Origin: Thermoflexales bacterium
GTDB taxonomy: Bacteria; Chloroflexota; Anaerolineae; Fen-1058
Assembly (NCBI GenBank): GCA_017882055.1
Contig: JADGQE010000036.1
Coordinates: 1-14,677 of the forward strand
DNA: 14,677 nucleotides
Direction: 5' to 3'
Every line of letters starts with the position of its first letter. Positions within the stretch are counted from its first letter, which is position 1. A program made the position numbers and the translations under genes. Shown in pieces: positions 1-7,513 of the stretch. The notes under the pieces are model-generated. The model saw only the letters and a program-made list of their open reading frames with translations, had not been told where the DNA came from and searched no databases.

Positions 1-1103
1 AACGCCGTGCGGACGAATGGCATCTTCTTGCCTAAACCGCCCATGAGTCTCATATCGCGCGTGCCCACCGCATGAATCACCGCCCCTGCACCAAGGAACA
101 GCAGCGCTTTGAATACCGCGTGGCTGAGGAGATGGAATTGGCTGGCATACACCCCGCCAACGCCCACCGCATATACCATGTAACCGAGTTGGCTGATCGT
201 CGAATAAGCCAGCACGCGCTTGAGGTCGTTCGCGACCAGGGCCATGCAGGCGGCCAGCAGGGCAGATAACAAGCCGACAATCACGACGGCCATGGCCCAA
301 CCCGGAACATCCTTAAACGCTGGATAGAAACGTGCCAGCAGATAGACACCTGCGTTCACCATCGTAGCAGCATGGATCAACGCACTGACCGGCGTGGGTG
401 CTTCCATCGCATCGGGCAACCAGGTTTGGAATGGCACCTGCGCTGACTTTGCGGCTGCTGCGGCGAGGAAGCCAAATGCGATCAACGCCAGCACATCAGG
501 CGGCAGCGTGTGCGCTTTCTCTAAGAACGCACTGATCTGGTAACTGCCCGTGTAGGCATAGATAATCAACGCGCCGGCCAGCAAACCGACGCCGCCCAGC
601 GACGTGATGATCAAGGCCTTGATGCCGCCCGCCACCGCTTTGGGATCGTCGTTATGAAACGCGATCAAAGCGAATGAACAAAAGGCCGTGATTTCCCAGA
701 ACAGGAACAAGAACAATAGACTGCCGGTCAGGGCCAGTCCCGCCATCGCGCCGATGAAGAACAGCACCAGCGCGTAGTAGCGGCCTAGCTGCGCTTCACC
801 CTGCATGTAATCGACCGAGAAAATCACCGCCAGGCTGCCGACGACGGTCGCGATGACGGCGAGGAACACGCCCAGGCCATCGGGTGTAAAGGTGAGATCG
901 CCGAAGACGCCGCCCAGCGAAATCACGAGTACCGGCGCATTCGATGTGTTGGTCAGCATCAAGAGCGCCGCAATGCCCGCTGTCACGGCGAATATCACGG
1001 ATAAGGTGTGCTGTGCGCGCGGTCGTTTATCGCTCGCGATCAATACACTCAGCGCGCCGAGCCACGGCAAACCGATCGTTAAGAGGATTAAGACTGGTAT
1101 CAT
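1..1103 (-). CDS. NuoL/MrpD-like proton/cation antiporter membrane subunit, C-terminus cut by window edge
   Basis: This is a polytopic inner-membrane subunit of the complex-I/Mrp antiporter superfamily, which moves H+ or Na+ across the membrane. The 367 visible codons start at ATG 1103 with GAGG 5 nt upstream, and the frame is open to the window edge. Family hallmarks seen: FWE with Glu137 (the transmembrane glutamate), KSAQVPFQTWLPDAMEAPTP with Lys219, SALIHAATMVNAGVYLLAR with His244, NDLKRVLAYSTISQLGYM, and HLLSHAVFKALLFLGAGAVIH with His328 and Lys332. These are the residues of the proton channel and its connecting polar axis in NuoL, M and N. It lies 19 nt after the NuoK/MrpC-like gene, so it is the third gene of the operon. 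The missing C-terminus prevents a firm choice between NuoL, MrpA, MrpD and hydrogenase-type homologues. Family confidence is high and subunit name confidence is low. Confidence 0.92.
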   Translation of the reverse strand, partial: MIPVLILLTIGLPWLGALSVLIASDKRPRAQHTLSVIFAVTAGIAALLMLTNTSNAPVLVISLGGVFGDLTFTPDGLGVFLAVIATVVGSLAVIFSVDYMQGEAQLGRYYALVLFFIGAMAGLALTGSLLFLFLFWEITAFCSFALIAFHNDDPKAVAGGIKALIITSLGGVGLLAGALIIYAYTGSYQISAFLEKAHTLPPDVLALIAFGFLAAAAAKSAQVPFQTWLPDAMEAPTPVSALIHAATMVNAGVYLLARFYPAFKDVPGWAMAVVIVGLLSALLAACMALVANDLKRVLAYSTISQLGYMVYAVGVGGVYASQFHLLSHAVFKALLFLGAGAVIHAVGTRDMRLMGGLGKKMPFVRTA

Positions 1104-1122
1104 GCTTGCCTCGTCAGGTCTG

Positions 1123-1428
1123 TTACTTCTGCAACGTCGCTAGTTCTTTGACGTCCAGCGTGCCGAAGCGCCGCCGAACTTGTATCGCCAATGCCAGGCC
1201 GATTACGGCGACAACGGTATCGGCGACGATCACGGTGACAGCCATGCTTTGTGCCAGATTGATGTGGCCGCTGGCATAACCGGCTGCGATGAGAGCCAGC
1301 ATCGCGCCTTTGACCAGCACTTGCAGCGACACGACGATCTTGATCAAGTTGCGGCTGATCAGGAGACCATACATTCCAACTCCGGCCAGGCCCAGTACAC
1401 CGACCACCATTATTTCCAGGAGTGTCAT
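1123..1428 (-). CDS. NuoK/MrpC-like small membrane subunit
   Basis: A 101-aa protein with three predicted membrane helices (about residues 5-25, 30-50 and 60-83) and a short basic tail, the size and topology of NuoK and MrpC/MnhC. Recognisable stretches are SRNLIKIVVSLQVLVKGAML and TVIVADTVVAVIGLALAIQV, the latter matching the NuoK helix-3 pattern. The two NuoK membrane glutamates appear as Gln36 and Asp70, so it sits between classical NuoK and MrpC. The ATG at 1428-1426 overlaps the TGA of the upstream gene (1427-1425) in an ATGA junction, a strong sign of translational coupling. The NuoL-like gene begins 19 nt downstream. Its likely role is the small core subunit linking the antiporter-like subunits in the membrane arm. 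Confidence 0.9.
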   Translation of the reverse strand: MTLLEIMVVGVLGLAGVGMYGLLISRNLIKIVVSLQVLVKGAMLALIAAGYASGHINLAQSMAVTVIVADTVVAVIGLALAIQVRRRFGTLDVKELATLQK

Positions 1429-1988
1429 ACGTGGGCCTCCTCGCGGATTGCTGGTGATTGGGACAGCGCCTTAGGCGGCGGCGGTATCGAAGTCGCAGCC
1501 TGTTTCTGCGCGGCTGTTTCTTTCGCTGGAACTTTGGCATCGGCCAGCAAACCCAGCAGGCCGACGATGCCCGCGAACATCAAGCCGCTCTGGACGATCA
1601 CGTCAAGGCCGCGCTGTTGCCACAGGATTTCTGAAAACGACGGCTCGACGCCTGGAATCGGGGCGCCGATCGTGGGGATGATCATCCAGCCGAGCAAGCC
1701 GATCGAGATCAACACCAGCAGCCAGGCCAGCGGCTTCGGAACGAAAGCCCGCACATCGCTCGTGTCTTCACCCGCGATACTGATCGCAAACACGAACAGC
1801 ACCGTCACCAGGCCCGCGCCGACGCTGAGTTCGATGACGGCCATTTCCCGCGCGTCCATGGCGTAAAAGAGAATCGAGACCATGGCACTGCAACCGGCCA
1901 GCCATAGCGCTGAGACGAGCAGGCGTTTCGCTCGAATCGCTTGCAGGGCGCCGACCACCGCCCCGACAACCAGTATTGCATTCAGCAT
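1425..1988 (-). CDS. MbhD/MbhE-like (DUF4040) membrane subunit of Mrp/Mbh-type antiporter module
   Basis: A 187-aa membrane protein. Residues 2-72 form three helices with the MbhD/DUF4040 pattern, including AVIELSVGAGLVTVLFVFAI, where Glu53 is the conserved membrane acid. Residues 86-106 and 129-149 are two further helices. The segment ILWQQRGLDVIVQSGLMF resembles the MbhE or MrpA C-terminal motif (FRGLDTLGE type), suggesting a fused MbhD-MbhE arrangement. The C-terminus (about 151-187) is a Pro/Ala/Lys-rich soluble tail. ATG 1988 was chosen because GGAGG lies exactly 5 nt upstream. An in-frame ATG at 2015 has no comparable site. It is the first gene of the minus-strand operon and overlaps the next gene by 4 nt. 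Family assignment is by motif and context, and NuoJ-like is the alternative name. Confidence 0.85.
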   Translation of the reverse strand: MLNAILVVGAVVGALQAIRAKRLLVSALWLAGCSAMVSILFYAMDAREMAVIELSVGAGLVTVLFVFAISIAGEDTSDVRAFVPKPLAWLLVLISIGLLGWMIIPTIGAPIPGVEPSFSEILWQQRGLDVIVQSGLMFAGIVGLLGLLADAKVPAKETAAQKQAATSIPPPPKALSQSPAIREEAHV

Positions 1989-2151
1989 ACCAACCTCCTG
2001 GAATCGATCCTCCATAGCATCTTATATTATTGGCAATATGGGGCAGTTTGTACGTGAACTATGTCACTTATAAATTAAGACGTTTGGCATGTTTCGATCT
2101 GCGGAAGCGTTATAATTGGGTAAATATGGATTTGTACTTGAGGACAAACCT
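1989..2151. promoter_or_regulatory. Divergent intergenic region with promoter-like boxes
   Basis: This AT-rich stretch between divergent operons should hold promoters for both. On the plus strand a perfect TATAAT lies at 2111-2116, 35 nt before the esterase ATG, but the best -35-like hexamer (TTGGCA, 2084-2089) is 21 bp away, which is too far for a standard sigma70 site. A second plus-strand pair is TTGTAC (2048-2053) and TATAAA (2069-2074), spaced 15 bp. A short dyad, TATTGGCAATA (2028-2038), could be an operator for the leftward operon. The boxes are visible. Their function is inferred. Confidence 0.35.
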
Positions 2152-2823
2152 ATGTCGTCTCGAATTCTCTCGCTTGTGCATCTCGTTCGGCCGTCCACAC
2201 AGTCATCGGCCGCCCCGCCGTTGGTGCTGCTGCTGCACGGCGTGGGCAGTCACGAGCGCGATTTATTCGATCTGTCCGAGTATCTTGATCCGCGTTTCTT
2301 CGCCGTTAGTGCCCGTGCACCCAATCGGCTCGGTCCGGACTCTTACGCCTGGTATCCGGTCGAATTCACCGCCACGGGCCCCATTATCGACGCCGAAGCG
2401 GCCGAGGACAGCCGCCTGACTTTGATCCACTTCATCGACGAGTTGATTGAAACGTATCAAGTCGATCCGAAACGTGTGTATTTGATGGGCTTCAGCCAGG
2501 GTGCGATCATGAGCCTGAATATCGCTTTGACGCGACCGGATAAAGTGGCGGGGGTGGTCGTGATGAGCGGCCGATTGTTGCCTGAGATTCAGCCGTTGAT
2601 CACTGAGCCTGCGGCTCTAGTTGATCTGCCGATCTTCATGTCGCACGGCAAACGCGATCGGGTGGTTCCGATCCGGGACGCGCGAGCTGCCCGCGATCAG
2701 CTGTCGGCTTTGTCCGTGGCGTTAACTTACCACGAGTATGCGATGGGACATCAAGTCACGGTGGAAAGCATGAAAGACATCGTGCCCTGGCTGAAGGCGC
2801 GGCTTGATGAGAGCCACCCGTAG
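2152..2823 (+). CDS. Carboxylesterase/phospholipase-type alpha/beta-hydrolase
   Basis: A 223-aa cytoplasmic hydrolase of the Abhydrolase_2 (carboxylesterase/lysophospholipase, YtpH-like) group, which hydrolyses carboxyl esters. No signal peptide is seen. The oxyanion-hole motif LLLHGVGSHERDL is at residues 27-39. The nucleophile elbow GFSQG has Ser115. The acid is Asp169 in SHGKRDRVV, and the catalytic base is His200 in AMGHQV, so the triad is complete. Length fits the family. ATG 2152 has GAGG 8 nt upstream. A TTG start at 2116 would add 12 unlikely residues. The next gene starts within 12 nt, so the two are probably co-transcribed. The physiological substrate cannot be read from the sequence. 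Confidence 0.92.
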   Translation: MSSRILSLVHLVRPSTQSSAAPPLVLLLHGVGSHERDLFDLSEYLDPRFFAVSARAPNRLGPDSYAWYPVEFTATGPIIDAEAAEDSRLTLIHFIDELIETYQVDPKRVYLMGFSQGAIMSLNIALTRPDKVAGVVVMSGRLLPEIQPLITEPAALVDLPIFMSHGKRDRVVPIRDARAARDQLSALSVALTYHEYAMGHQVTVESMKDIVPWLKARLDESHP

Positions 2824-2834
2824 ATTGAGTGATC

Positions 2835-3302
2835 ATGATTCAAATGATCACGAGTAACCTGCTGGAAGTTCTGCCTTCAAGCCGAGGCAGCTATGTCTTG
2901 CAGCTGCATCTTGCTCAACCGCGTTCGGTGGTCGTCGGTCGATTGGGTGTCGTGCGATTTCCGGCCGGTGAATATTTCTACGTGGGCAGCGCCTTCGGGC
3001 AGGGCGGACTGCGTTCGCGTTTGAGCCGCCACTTTCGACAGGATGCGAAGCGCTATCACTGGCACATTGATCATCTCCGCGCCGTTGCCAGCGTATGCGG
3101 CTGTTTGTTTGAGGTCAGTGATCAGCCATTGGAGTGCCGTTGGAGCCAGGCGTTGGCCTCGCTGCCGTCGGCCGTAATTCCTGTTCCCCGCTTTGGATCG
3201 ACCGACTGCCGATCGGGTTGCCGCTCACATCTGGTTTCTTTTCCTCTGCACTTCGATCTCGCAGTGCTGCCACGCGCGCTGACCGAAGTTGCCGGCCGCT
3301 GA
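2835..3302 (+). CDS. DUF123 / GIY-YIG-like family protein
   Basis: A 155-aa protein of the DUF123 (Nth/GIY-YIG-like nuclease) family, a fold sometimes fused to or near endonuclease III-like repair enzymes. Visible signatures: GSYVLQLHL at 18-26, the pseudo GIY-YIG core FPAGEYFYVGSAFGQGGLRS at 42-61, SRHFRQDAKRYHWHIDHL at 64-81, and a C-terminal FGSTDCRSGCRSHLVSF (120-136) with Cys125 and Cys129, matching the family's FGSSDC...SHL motif. The ATG at 2835 is preferred. A GTG at 2829 and an ATG at 2844 are also possible, and no clear ribosome-binding site distinguishes them, which is consistent with coupling to the esterase 11 nt upstream. Enzymatic activity in this family is not well established. 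Confidence 0.85.
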   Translation: MIQMITSNLLEVLPSSRGSYVLQLHLAQPRSVVVGRLGVVRFPAGEYFYVGSAFGQGGLRSRLSRHFRQDAKRYHWHIDHLRAVASVCGCLFEVSDQPLECRWSQALASLPSAVIPVPRFGSTDCRSGCRSHLVSFPLHFDLAVLPRALTEVAGR

Positions 3303-3330
3303 TGCGACGAGCGTGATCAAAAAATTGCCC

Positions 3331-3391
3331 TTGACAACTTTTCGTTTCTGCATAAAATATGAACGGTCGTTCGTTCATATTTTAGAGGAGG
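3331..3391 (+). promoter_or_regulatory. TetR-gene promoter with overlapping 12-bp-arm palindromic operator
   Basis: A consensus -35 TTGACA (3331-3336) is separated by 16 bp from a -10-like TAAAAT (3353-3358). The -10 lies inside a perfect inverted repeat: TAAAATATGAAC (3353-3364), an 8-bp centre (3365-3372), then GTTCATATTTTA (3373-3384). The inner part GAACG-GT-CGTTC is itself palindromic. The ribosome-binding site GAGGAGG (3385-3391) begins at the base after the palindrome, 4 nt before the repressor ATG. A bound TetR dimer would block the -10 and start site, so autorepression of the whole efflux operon is the natural inference. Confidence 0.75.
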
Positions 3392-3395
3392 TGCC

Positions 3396-4067
3396 ATGTC
3401 TGCCAGGTCAACCGCGTTGAAGTCCGCGAAGAAAAAGACCGCGCCGACAGCTGCAGCGCCAATGGCGGTGCCAATACCGGCCACCAAAGGCGAGCGCACT
3501 CGCGCTGCTTTAGTCGAGGCGGGCCGCAAGCGATTCATTAGTAAGGGCTATCACGGGACGTCGATGCGCGAGATCGCCGACGAAGCCGGCCTGGCGCTCG
3601 GTGGCATCTATAACCACTTTTGCAGCAAAGAAGAGATCTTCGTCGCTATGCTGATGGAGCGCCATCCATTTCTGGTCGTAGCGCCCGCGCTGCAAGCCGC
3701 GCAAGGCCAAACAGTCGAAGAGTTGGTGCACGATGCAGCGTCTCGGATGATCACCGAGCTCAGCAAAGATGACACTTTTCTGAACATGATGTTTATCGAG
3801 TTGGTGGAATTCGACGGCAAGCATATTCCGCAGATGTTTCAGACATTTTTCCCGCCCTTGATGGAATTTGCTCAACGCTTCCAACAGGTGCGAGGTCCGC
3901 TGCGAGACATCCCGCTGCCGATCATGCTGCGCACCTTCATCGGCTTGTTCTTCTCGTACTTCATTACCGATTTGATTATCGGCAGCCAGTTACCGCTGGA
4001 GATGCGCGACAAAGCCTTCGACTACTTCGTCGATATCTATCTGCACGGCATCCTGGCTAAGGATTGA
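3396..4067 (+). CDS. TetR-family transcriptional repressor of the efflux operon
   Basis: A 223-aa DNA-binding regulator. An unusual basic, Ala/Pro/Lys-rich N-terminal extension (about residues 1-30) precedes the canonical TetR domain: ERTRAALVEAGRKRFISKGY (33-52), then the helix-turn-helix TSMREIADEAGLALGGIYNHF (55-75) and SKEEIF. The C-terminal two-thirds is a ligand-binding, dimerisation helical domain with no recognised subfamily signature. The start at ATG 3396 is fixed by GAGGAGG 4 nt upstream. It is the first gene of the cluster, 5 bp ahead of the first permease, and sits behind a palindrome overlapping its own promoter. By analogy with E. coli CecR (YbiH), which controls ybhGFSR, it probably represses the transporter until an inducer binds. 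The inducer is unknown. Confidence 0.9.
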   Translation: MSARSTALKSAKKKTAPTAAAPMAVPIPATKGERTRAALVEAGRKRFISKGYHGTSMREIADEAGLALGGIYNHFCSKEEIFVAMLMERHPFLVVAPALQAAQGQTVEELVHDAASRMITELSKDDTFLNMMFIELVEFDGKHIPQMFQTFFPPLMEFAQRFQQVRGPLRDIPLPIMLRTFIGLFFSYFITDLIIGSQLPLEMRDKAFDYFVDIYLHGILAKD

Positions 4068-4072
4068 AGGAA

Positions 4073-5206
4073 ATGTTTAACTCCCGACTCTGGTCCATTA
4101 TGCGTAAAGAGATCATCCAGATGACGCGCGATCGGCGCACGGTGATTATCTCGATCATTCAGCCGATCCTGATGTTGTTTCTGCTTGGCTCGGCAGCGAC
4201 GAACAATGTGCGCAACGTGCCGGCGGTGCTCTTTGATCAAGATCACTCCCAGGCAGCGCGTGATCTGCTGGATGCTTATCGGGCGGCCGATTATTTTACC
4301 TTCAGCTATCAGGTTCAGTCCGTTCAGGAAATGCGTCAGTTGATCGAAAGTGGGGAAGCCAAAGCCGCATTGATCATTCCGCCCGATTACGGCCAGCGTA
4401 TCGCCAGCGGTGAGCCCGCGCAGGTCGAGTTTGTGATCGATGGTTCCGATGCGACCCTGGCAAGCACGGCGCTGTCTGCCGCCACCTTGATCGGCCAGGC
4501 CAAATCGACAGCGGTCGTGCGCGCCTCGCTTGAGTCGCACGGCCAATCCGTGGCCTCCAGTTCACCGATCGAGGTCCGCACTCAGGTCTGGTACAACCCA
4601 GACATGGTTCAGGCCTTCTTCATGGTCCCGGGGTTGATGGGTACCATCCTGCTGCAACTCACGGTGACACTCACCGCCGCTTCGATTGTGCGCGAGCGTG
4701 AGCGAGGCACGATCGAGCAGTTGATCATCACGCCGCTTCGCTCATGGGAGTTGATGATCGGCAAGATCACACCGTATATCTTCCTGGCTTTTTTCGATAT
4801 GTTAGAGGTGCTGGTCATCGGCACACTGGTATTCCATGTGCCGATGAATGGCAGTCTGGGTCTGTTGTTGCTCATGTCGGCCCTGTTTTTGGGGACCGGA
4901 CTTGGCATCGGCCTGTTTATTTCGACCGTGGCGAAGACGCAGCAAGAAGCCCAGGTGCTGGGGATGCTCATCCAGCTGCCGTCTATGTTCCTGGCGGGGT
5001 TCTTATTTCCGATTGCGGCGATGCCACCCTTCTTGCAGGCCCTTAGTTACCTGATGCCGCTGCGCTACTTCCTGATCATCGTTCGAGGGATTATGCTGAA
5101 AGGGGCCGGCATCGAGGCTTTCAGCGGCGACGTGCTGGCGTTAGCGATTTTCTGCGTTGCAATCGTGGCGTTAGCCGTGAGTCGTTTCCACAAGACCTTA
5201 GACTAA
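4073..5206 (+). CDS. ABC-2 type multidrug transporter permease (YbhR/YbhS-like), copy 1
   Basis: A 377-aa integral membrane subunit of an ABC exporter. It has one N-terminal helix (about 24-42), a large extracytoplasmic domain (about 43-180) containing ALIIPPDYG and QVWYNPD, then five helices from about 183 to 370. The conserved cytoplasmic coupling segment RERERGTIEQLIITP is at 207-221. ATG 4073 is chosen because the paralogue at 8608-9741 starts with the same pattern (M-x-NSRL..I.RKE) and both are then exactly 377 aa. A TTG at 4064 overlapping the tetR stop is the alternative. The AAGGA site is unusually close to the ATG, suggesting translation coupled to tetR. It probably pairs with the second permease to form the membrane channel. 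Confidence 0.92.
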   Translation: MFNSRLWSIMRKEIIQMTRDRRTVIISIIQPILMLFLLGSAATNNVRNVPAVLFDQDHSQAARDLLDAYRAADYFTFSYQVQSVQEMRQLIESGEAKAALIIPPDYGQRIASGEPAQVEFVIDGSDATLASTALSAATLIGQAKSTAVVRASLESHGQSVASSSPIEVRTQVWYNPDMVQAFFMVPGLMGTILLQLTVTLTAASIVRERERGTIEQLIITPLRSWELMIGKITPYIFLAFFDMLEVLVIGTLVFHVPMNGSLGLLLLMSALFLGTGLGIGLFISTVAKTQQEAQVLGMLIQLPSMFLAGFLFPIAAMPPFLQALSYLMPLRYFLIIVRGIMLKGAGIEAFSGDVLALAIFCVAIVALAVSRFHKTLD

Positions 5207-5209
5207 ACG

Positions 5210-5229
5210 GATGGCAATCGACTGCCATC
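5210..5229 (+). other. Intergenic stem-loop within the efflux operon
   Basis: GATGGCA (5210-5216) and TGCCATC (5223-5229) form a perfect 7-bp stem with a 6-nt loop in the 64-bp gap between permease 1 and the adaptor gene. No T-run follows, so it is not a classical terminator. It may stabilise or define a transcript end between the genes. Confidence 0.4.
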
Positions 5230-5270
5230 GAGAAATTTCAATGCTACATGAAGTGTAGTTGGAGGCAAAC

Positions 5271-6518
5271 ATGCGAAGGCGTTTACCGATTCTTATCCTT
5301 GTCGTTGTGGTGGCAGCCGGGGCCTATCTGTGGTCGAACCGCGCCTCGGCGGAGAGTAGTGGGCTGACGGCGTCCGGCACGATTGAAACGACCGATGTAA
5401 CCCTCTCACCTGAAGTGGGTGGCCGGGTGCTGGATGTGCTTGCTCAAGAAGGCGAGACGGTGCAGGCCGGACAAGCCGTTATTCATCTGGACGATTCGTT
5501 GGTCAAGGCCCAGCTGGCTCAATCGCAGCAGACCGTGGCTGCCGCGCGAGCCGCTGTCAAAGCGGCCCAGGCCAGTTACGATCTGCTCAAGGCCGGCGCG
5601 CAGGCCGATCAAATCACGGCGGCTGAACAGGCTGTGAACAATATGCAAGCCAACGTGGCGAATGCGCAGGCTCTATTGGTGCAGCTACAAAACGGCGCAA
5701 AGGCGGCGGATATCGCGGCTGCGGAAGCCGCCATCGCTCAGGCAGCGGCGCAGCAGAAAGTCATGTTAGATGCCCATGATGCGACCATGAAGTGTTACAC
5801 CTTCACCAAGAAGGATGGCACGCAAGACAGTGTTTGCCCCGGCCTGGGCACGCGCGAAGAACAGGCGCGCGCTGCGCTCAATTCTGCCGATGAGGCACTG
5901 GCTGCCGCCCAGTCACGGCTTAATCAACTTAAGCGCGGCGCGACCAAGGCAGAATTAGATGCGTCCAAAGCTAAGGTTGATATGGCGACAGCTCAGCAGG
6001 CGCAGGCGCAGGCGCAACTCGATCAGGTGAAGAGCGGGGCGCGTCCCGAACAGCTGGCGGCCGCTCAGGCGCAAATCGAAGTGGCTCAGGCTCAAGCCGG
6101 TTCGGCTGCCGCAGCGATCGGCGTGCTGAACGTGCAGCTCGACAAGCTCACGCTCAAGTCGCCGTTAGCGGGCGTCGTGCTCAAGCGGGCGATCGAGCCG
6201 GGCGAGGTGGTCATGCCGGGAGCATCGCTACTGACCATTGGCGATCTGGCTCATCTCTACATCGTGGTCTATGTCTCTGAGAGCCGCTACGGCGAGATCA
6301 AATTGGGGCAGGCCGCTCAGGTCAAGGTCGATTCGTTCCCAGGCCAAACCTTTACCGGAACAGTGACTCATATCGCGGATCAGGCCGAGTTTACACCGCG
6401 CAATGTGCAGACCGCCGAAGGCCGTGCGACGACGGTGTTTGCTGTCCACGTGGATGTCACTAACCCCGATGGCAAACTCAAGCCCGGCATGCCGGCCGAT
6501 GTGGTGTTTTCCCAATAA
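5271..6518 (+). CDS. HlyD/YbhG-like membrane fusion (adaptor) protein
   Basis: A 415-aa adaptor subunit of an efflux system. A basic start (MRRR) and a membrane anchor at about residues 5-21 put the rest outside the cytoplasmic membrane. A split lipoyl/barrel-sandwich domain is seen at 36-75 (SPEVGGRVLDVLAQEGETVQAGQAV) and 294-325 (LKSPLAGVVLKRAIEPGEVV). Between them lies a long Ala/Gln-rich coiled-coil hairpin with four K/Q-x-G-A repeats at Gly109, Gly142, Gly223 and Gly256, spaced 33 residues within each strand. The hairpin tip (about 172-195) is an insert with Cys175 and Cys189. A beta-barrel region follows to the C-terminus. ATG 5271 has GGAGG 5 nt upstream. It is central in the operon and probably couples the permeases to the exterior or to an outer component. 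Confidence 0.92.
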   Translation: MRRRLPILILVVVVAAGAYLWSNRASAESSGLTASGTIETTDVTLSPEVGGRVLDVLAQEGETVQAGQAVIHLDDSLVKAQLAQSQQTVAAARAAVKAAQASYDLLKAGAQADQITAAEQAVNNMQANVANAQALLVQLQNGAKAADIAAAEAAIAQAAAQQKVMLDAHDATMKCYTFTKKDGTQDSVCPGLGTREEQARAALNSADEALAAAQSRLNQLKRGATKAELDASKAKVDMATAQQAQAQAQLDQVKSGARPEQLAAAQAQIEVAQAQAGSAAAAIGVLNVQLDKLTLKSPLAGVVLKRAIEPGEVVMPGASLLTIGDLAHLYIVVYVSESRYGEIKLGQAAQVKVDSFPGQTFTGTVTHIADQAEFTPRNVQTAEGRATTVFAVHVDVTNPDGKLKPGMPADVVFSQ

Positions 6519-6540
6519 CGGGTTCAGCGATAGGTAAACC

Positions 6541-7482
6541 ATGACCAGTGCGGTGCTTGCCGATCAACTTCATAAAACTTTCGCAGAGGTCCACGCGGTC
6601 GATGGCTTGAGCTTCAAAGTCGAGCCGGGTGAGATCTACGGCTTCGTCGGGCCGGACGGCGCAGGCAAGACGACGACGATGCGCTTGCTGTGCGGCGGCT
6701 TTCGGCCCGATTCCGGCCACGCCGAGATCTACGGCTACGACGTGATCAAACACCCCGATGAGGCGCGGACGCAGATCGGTTATCTGGCGCAGCGCTTTAG
6801 TCTGTATGGCGATCTGACCGTGCTTGAGAACCTGCGCTTCTTTGCCGAGATGCATAACATCCCAACTTCAAACTGGAAACCACGCGCACAGGAGATTTTG
6901 AAGTTTGTCGGCCTGGATGAATTCAGCGACCGCCGCGCCGAACAACTGTCGGGCGGCATGAAGCAAAAACTGGGACTGGCCACGGCGCTGGTCCATCGGC
7001 CGAAAGTGCTGCTGCTGGATGAGCCGACCGGCGGCGTCGATCCGGTGACGCGCCAGGATTTCTGGCAGTTGATCATTCGCCTGGTCGGCCAGGAAGGCGT
7101 CTCGGTGGTGGTCAGCACACCGTACATGGACGAAGCATCGCGCTGCACACGCGTGGGCTTTGTCAGTCGTGGCAAGTTGATTACCGAAGGCACGCCAGGG
7201 CAAGTAACTTCCCATTTGAATGGTCGCGTCCTGGAACTGGTCGGCGATCCGCTCGATAGAATGCGCCACGCGGCTGTGGCCGATCCGGATGTGGAAGACG
7301 TGCAGGTCTTTGGCGATCGGTTGCACCTGCGCATCAAACCAGGCAGCGGCGATCGCGTCATCGATCGGTTGCCGACCGTCTTGCGGACGCAGGGCGTTCA
7401 GATGCAGCGCATCCGGCCGATTACGGCGACGCTGGAAGATGTCTTCATCGAACTGTCCGAGCAGGCTGACCAGGTCCAATGA
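6541..7482 (+). CDS. ABC transporter ATP-binding protein, first (YbhF N-half-like) subunit
   Basis: A 313-aa cytoplasmic ATPase of the DrrA/CcmA-type drug exporter group. Motifs: Walker A GPDGAGKTT (37-45, Asp where Asn is usual), Q-loop Gln84, signature LSGGM (136-140), Walker B KVLLLDEP (155-162), and D-loop GGVDP. The switch-loop position reads VSTPYMDEA with Pro194 instead of the catalytic-support His. A C-terminal domain follows from about 220 and ends in the typical LEDVFIEL. As I recall the sequence, the N-terminal half of E. coli YbhF likewise has GPDGAGKTT and a non-His switch residue, which suggests this is the equivalent half as a separate gene. It is 22 nt after the adaptor gene and 31 nt before the second ATPase. 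It probably forms a heterodimer with that ATPase. Confidence 0.93.
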   Translation: MTSAVLADQLHKTFAEVHAVDGLSFKVEPGEIYGFVGPDGAGKTTTMRLLCGGFRPDSGHAEIYGYDVIKHPDEARTQIGYLAQRFSLYGDLTVLENLRFFAEMHNIPTSNWKPRAQEILKFVGLDEFSDRRAEQLSGGMKQKLGLATALVHRPKVLLLDEPTGGVDPVTRQDFWQLIIRLVGQEGVSVVVSTPYMDEASRCTRVGFVSRGKLITEGTPGQVTSHLNGRVLELVGDPLDRMRHAAVADPDVEDVQVFGDRLHLRIKPGSGDRVIDRLPTVLRTQGVQMQRIRPITATLEDVFIELSEQADQVQ

Positions 7483-7513
7483 TTCATCGAGTCGTGAATG
7501 GTTAGAGTGATCT

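Noticed and set aside
2116..2151. TTG start extending the esterase by 12 residues
   Set aside because: The ATG at 2152 has GAGG 8 nt upstream and gives a normal-length family member. The extension would also begin inside the TATAAT box.
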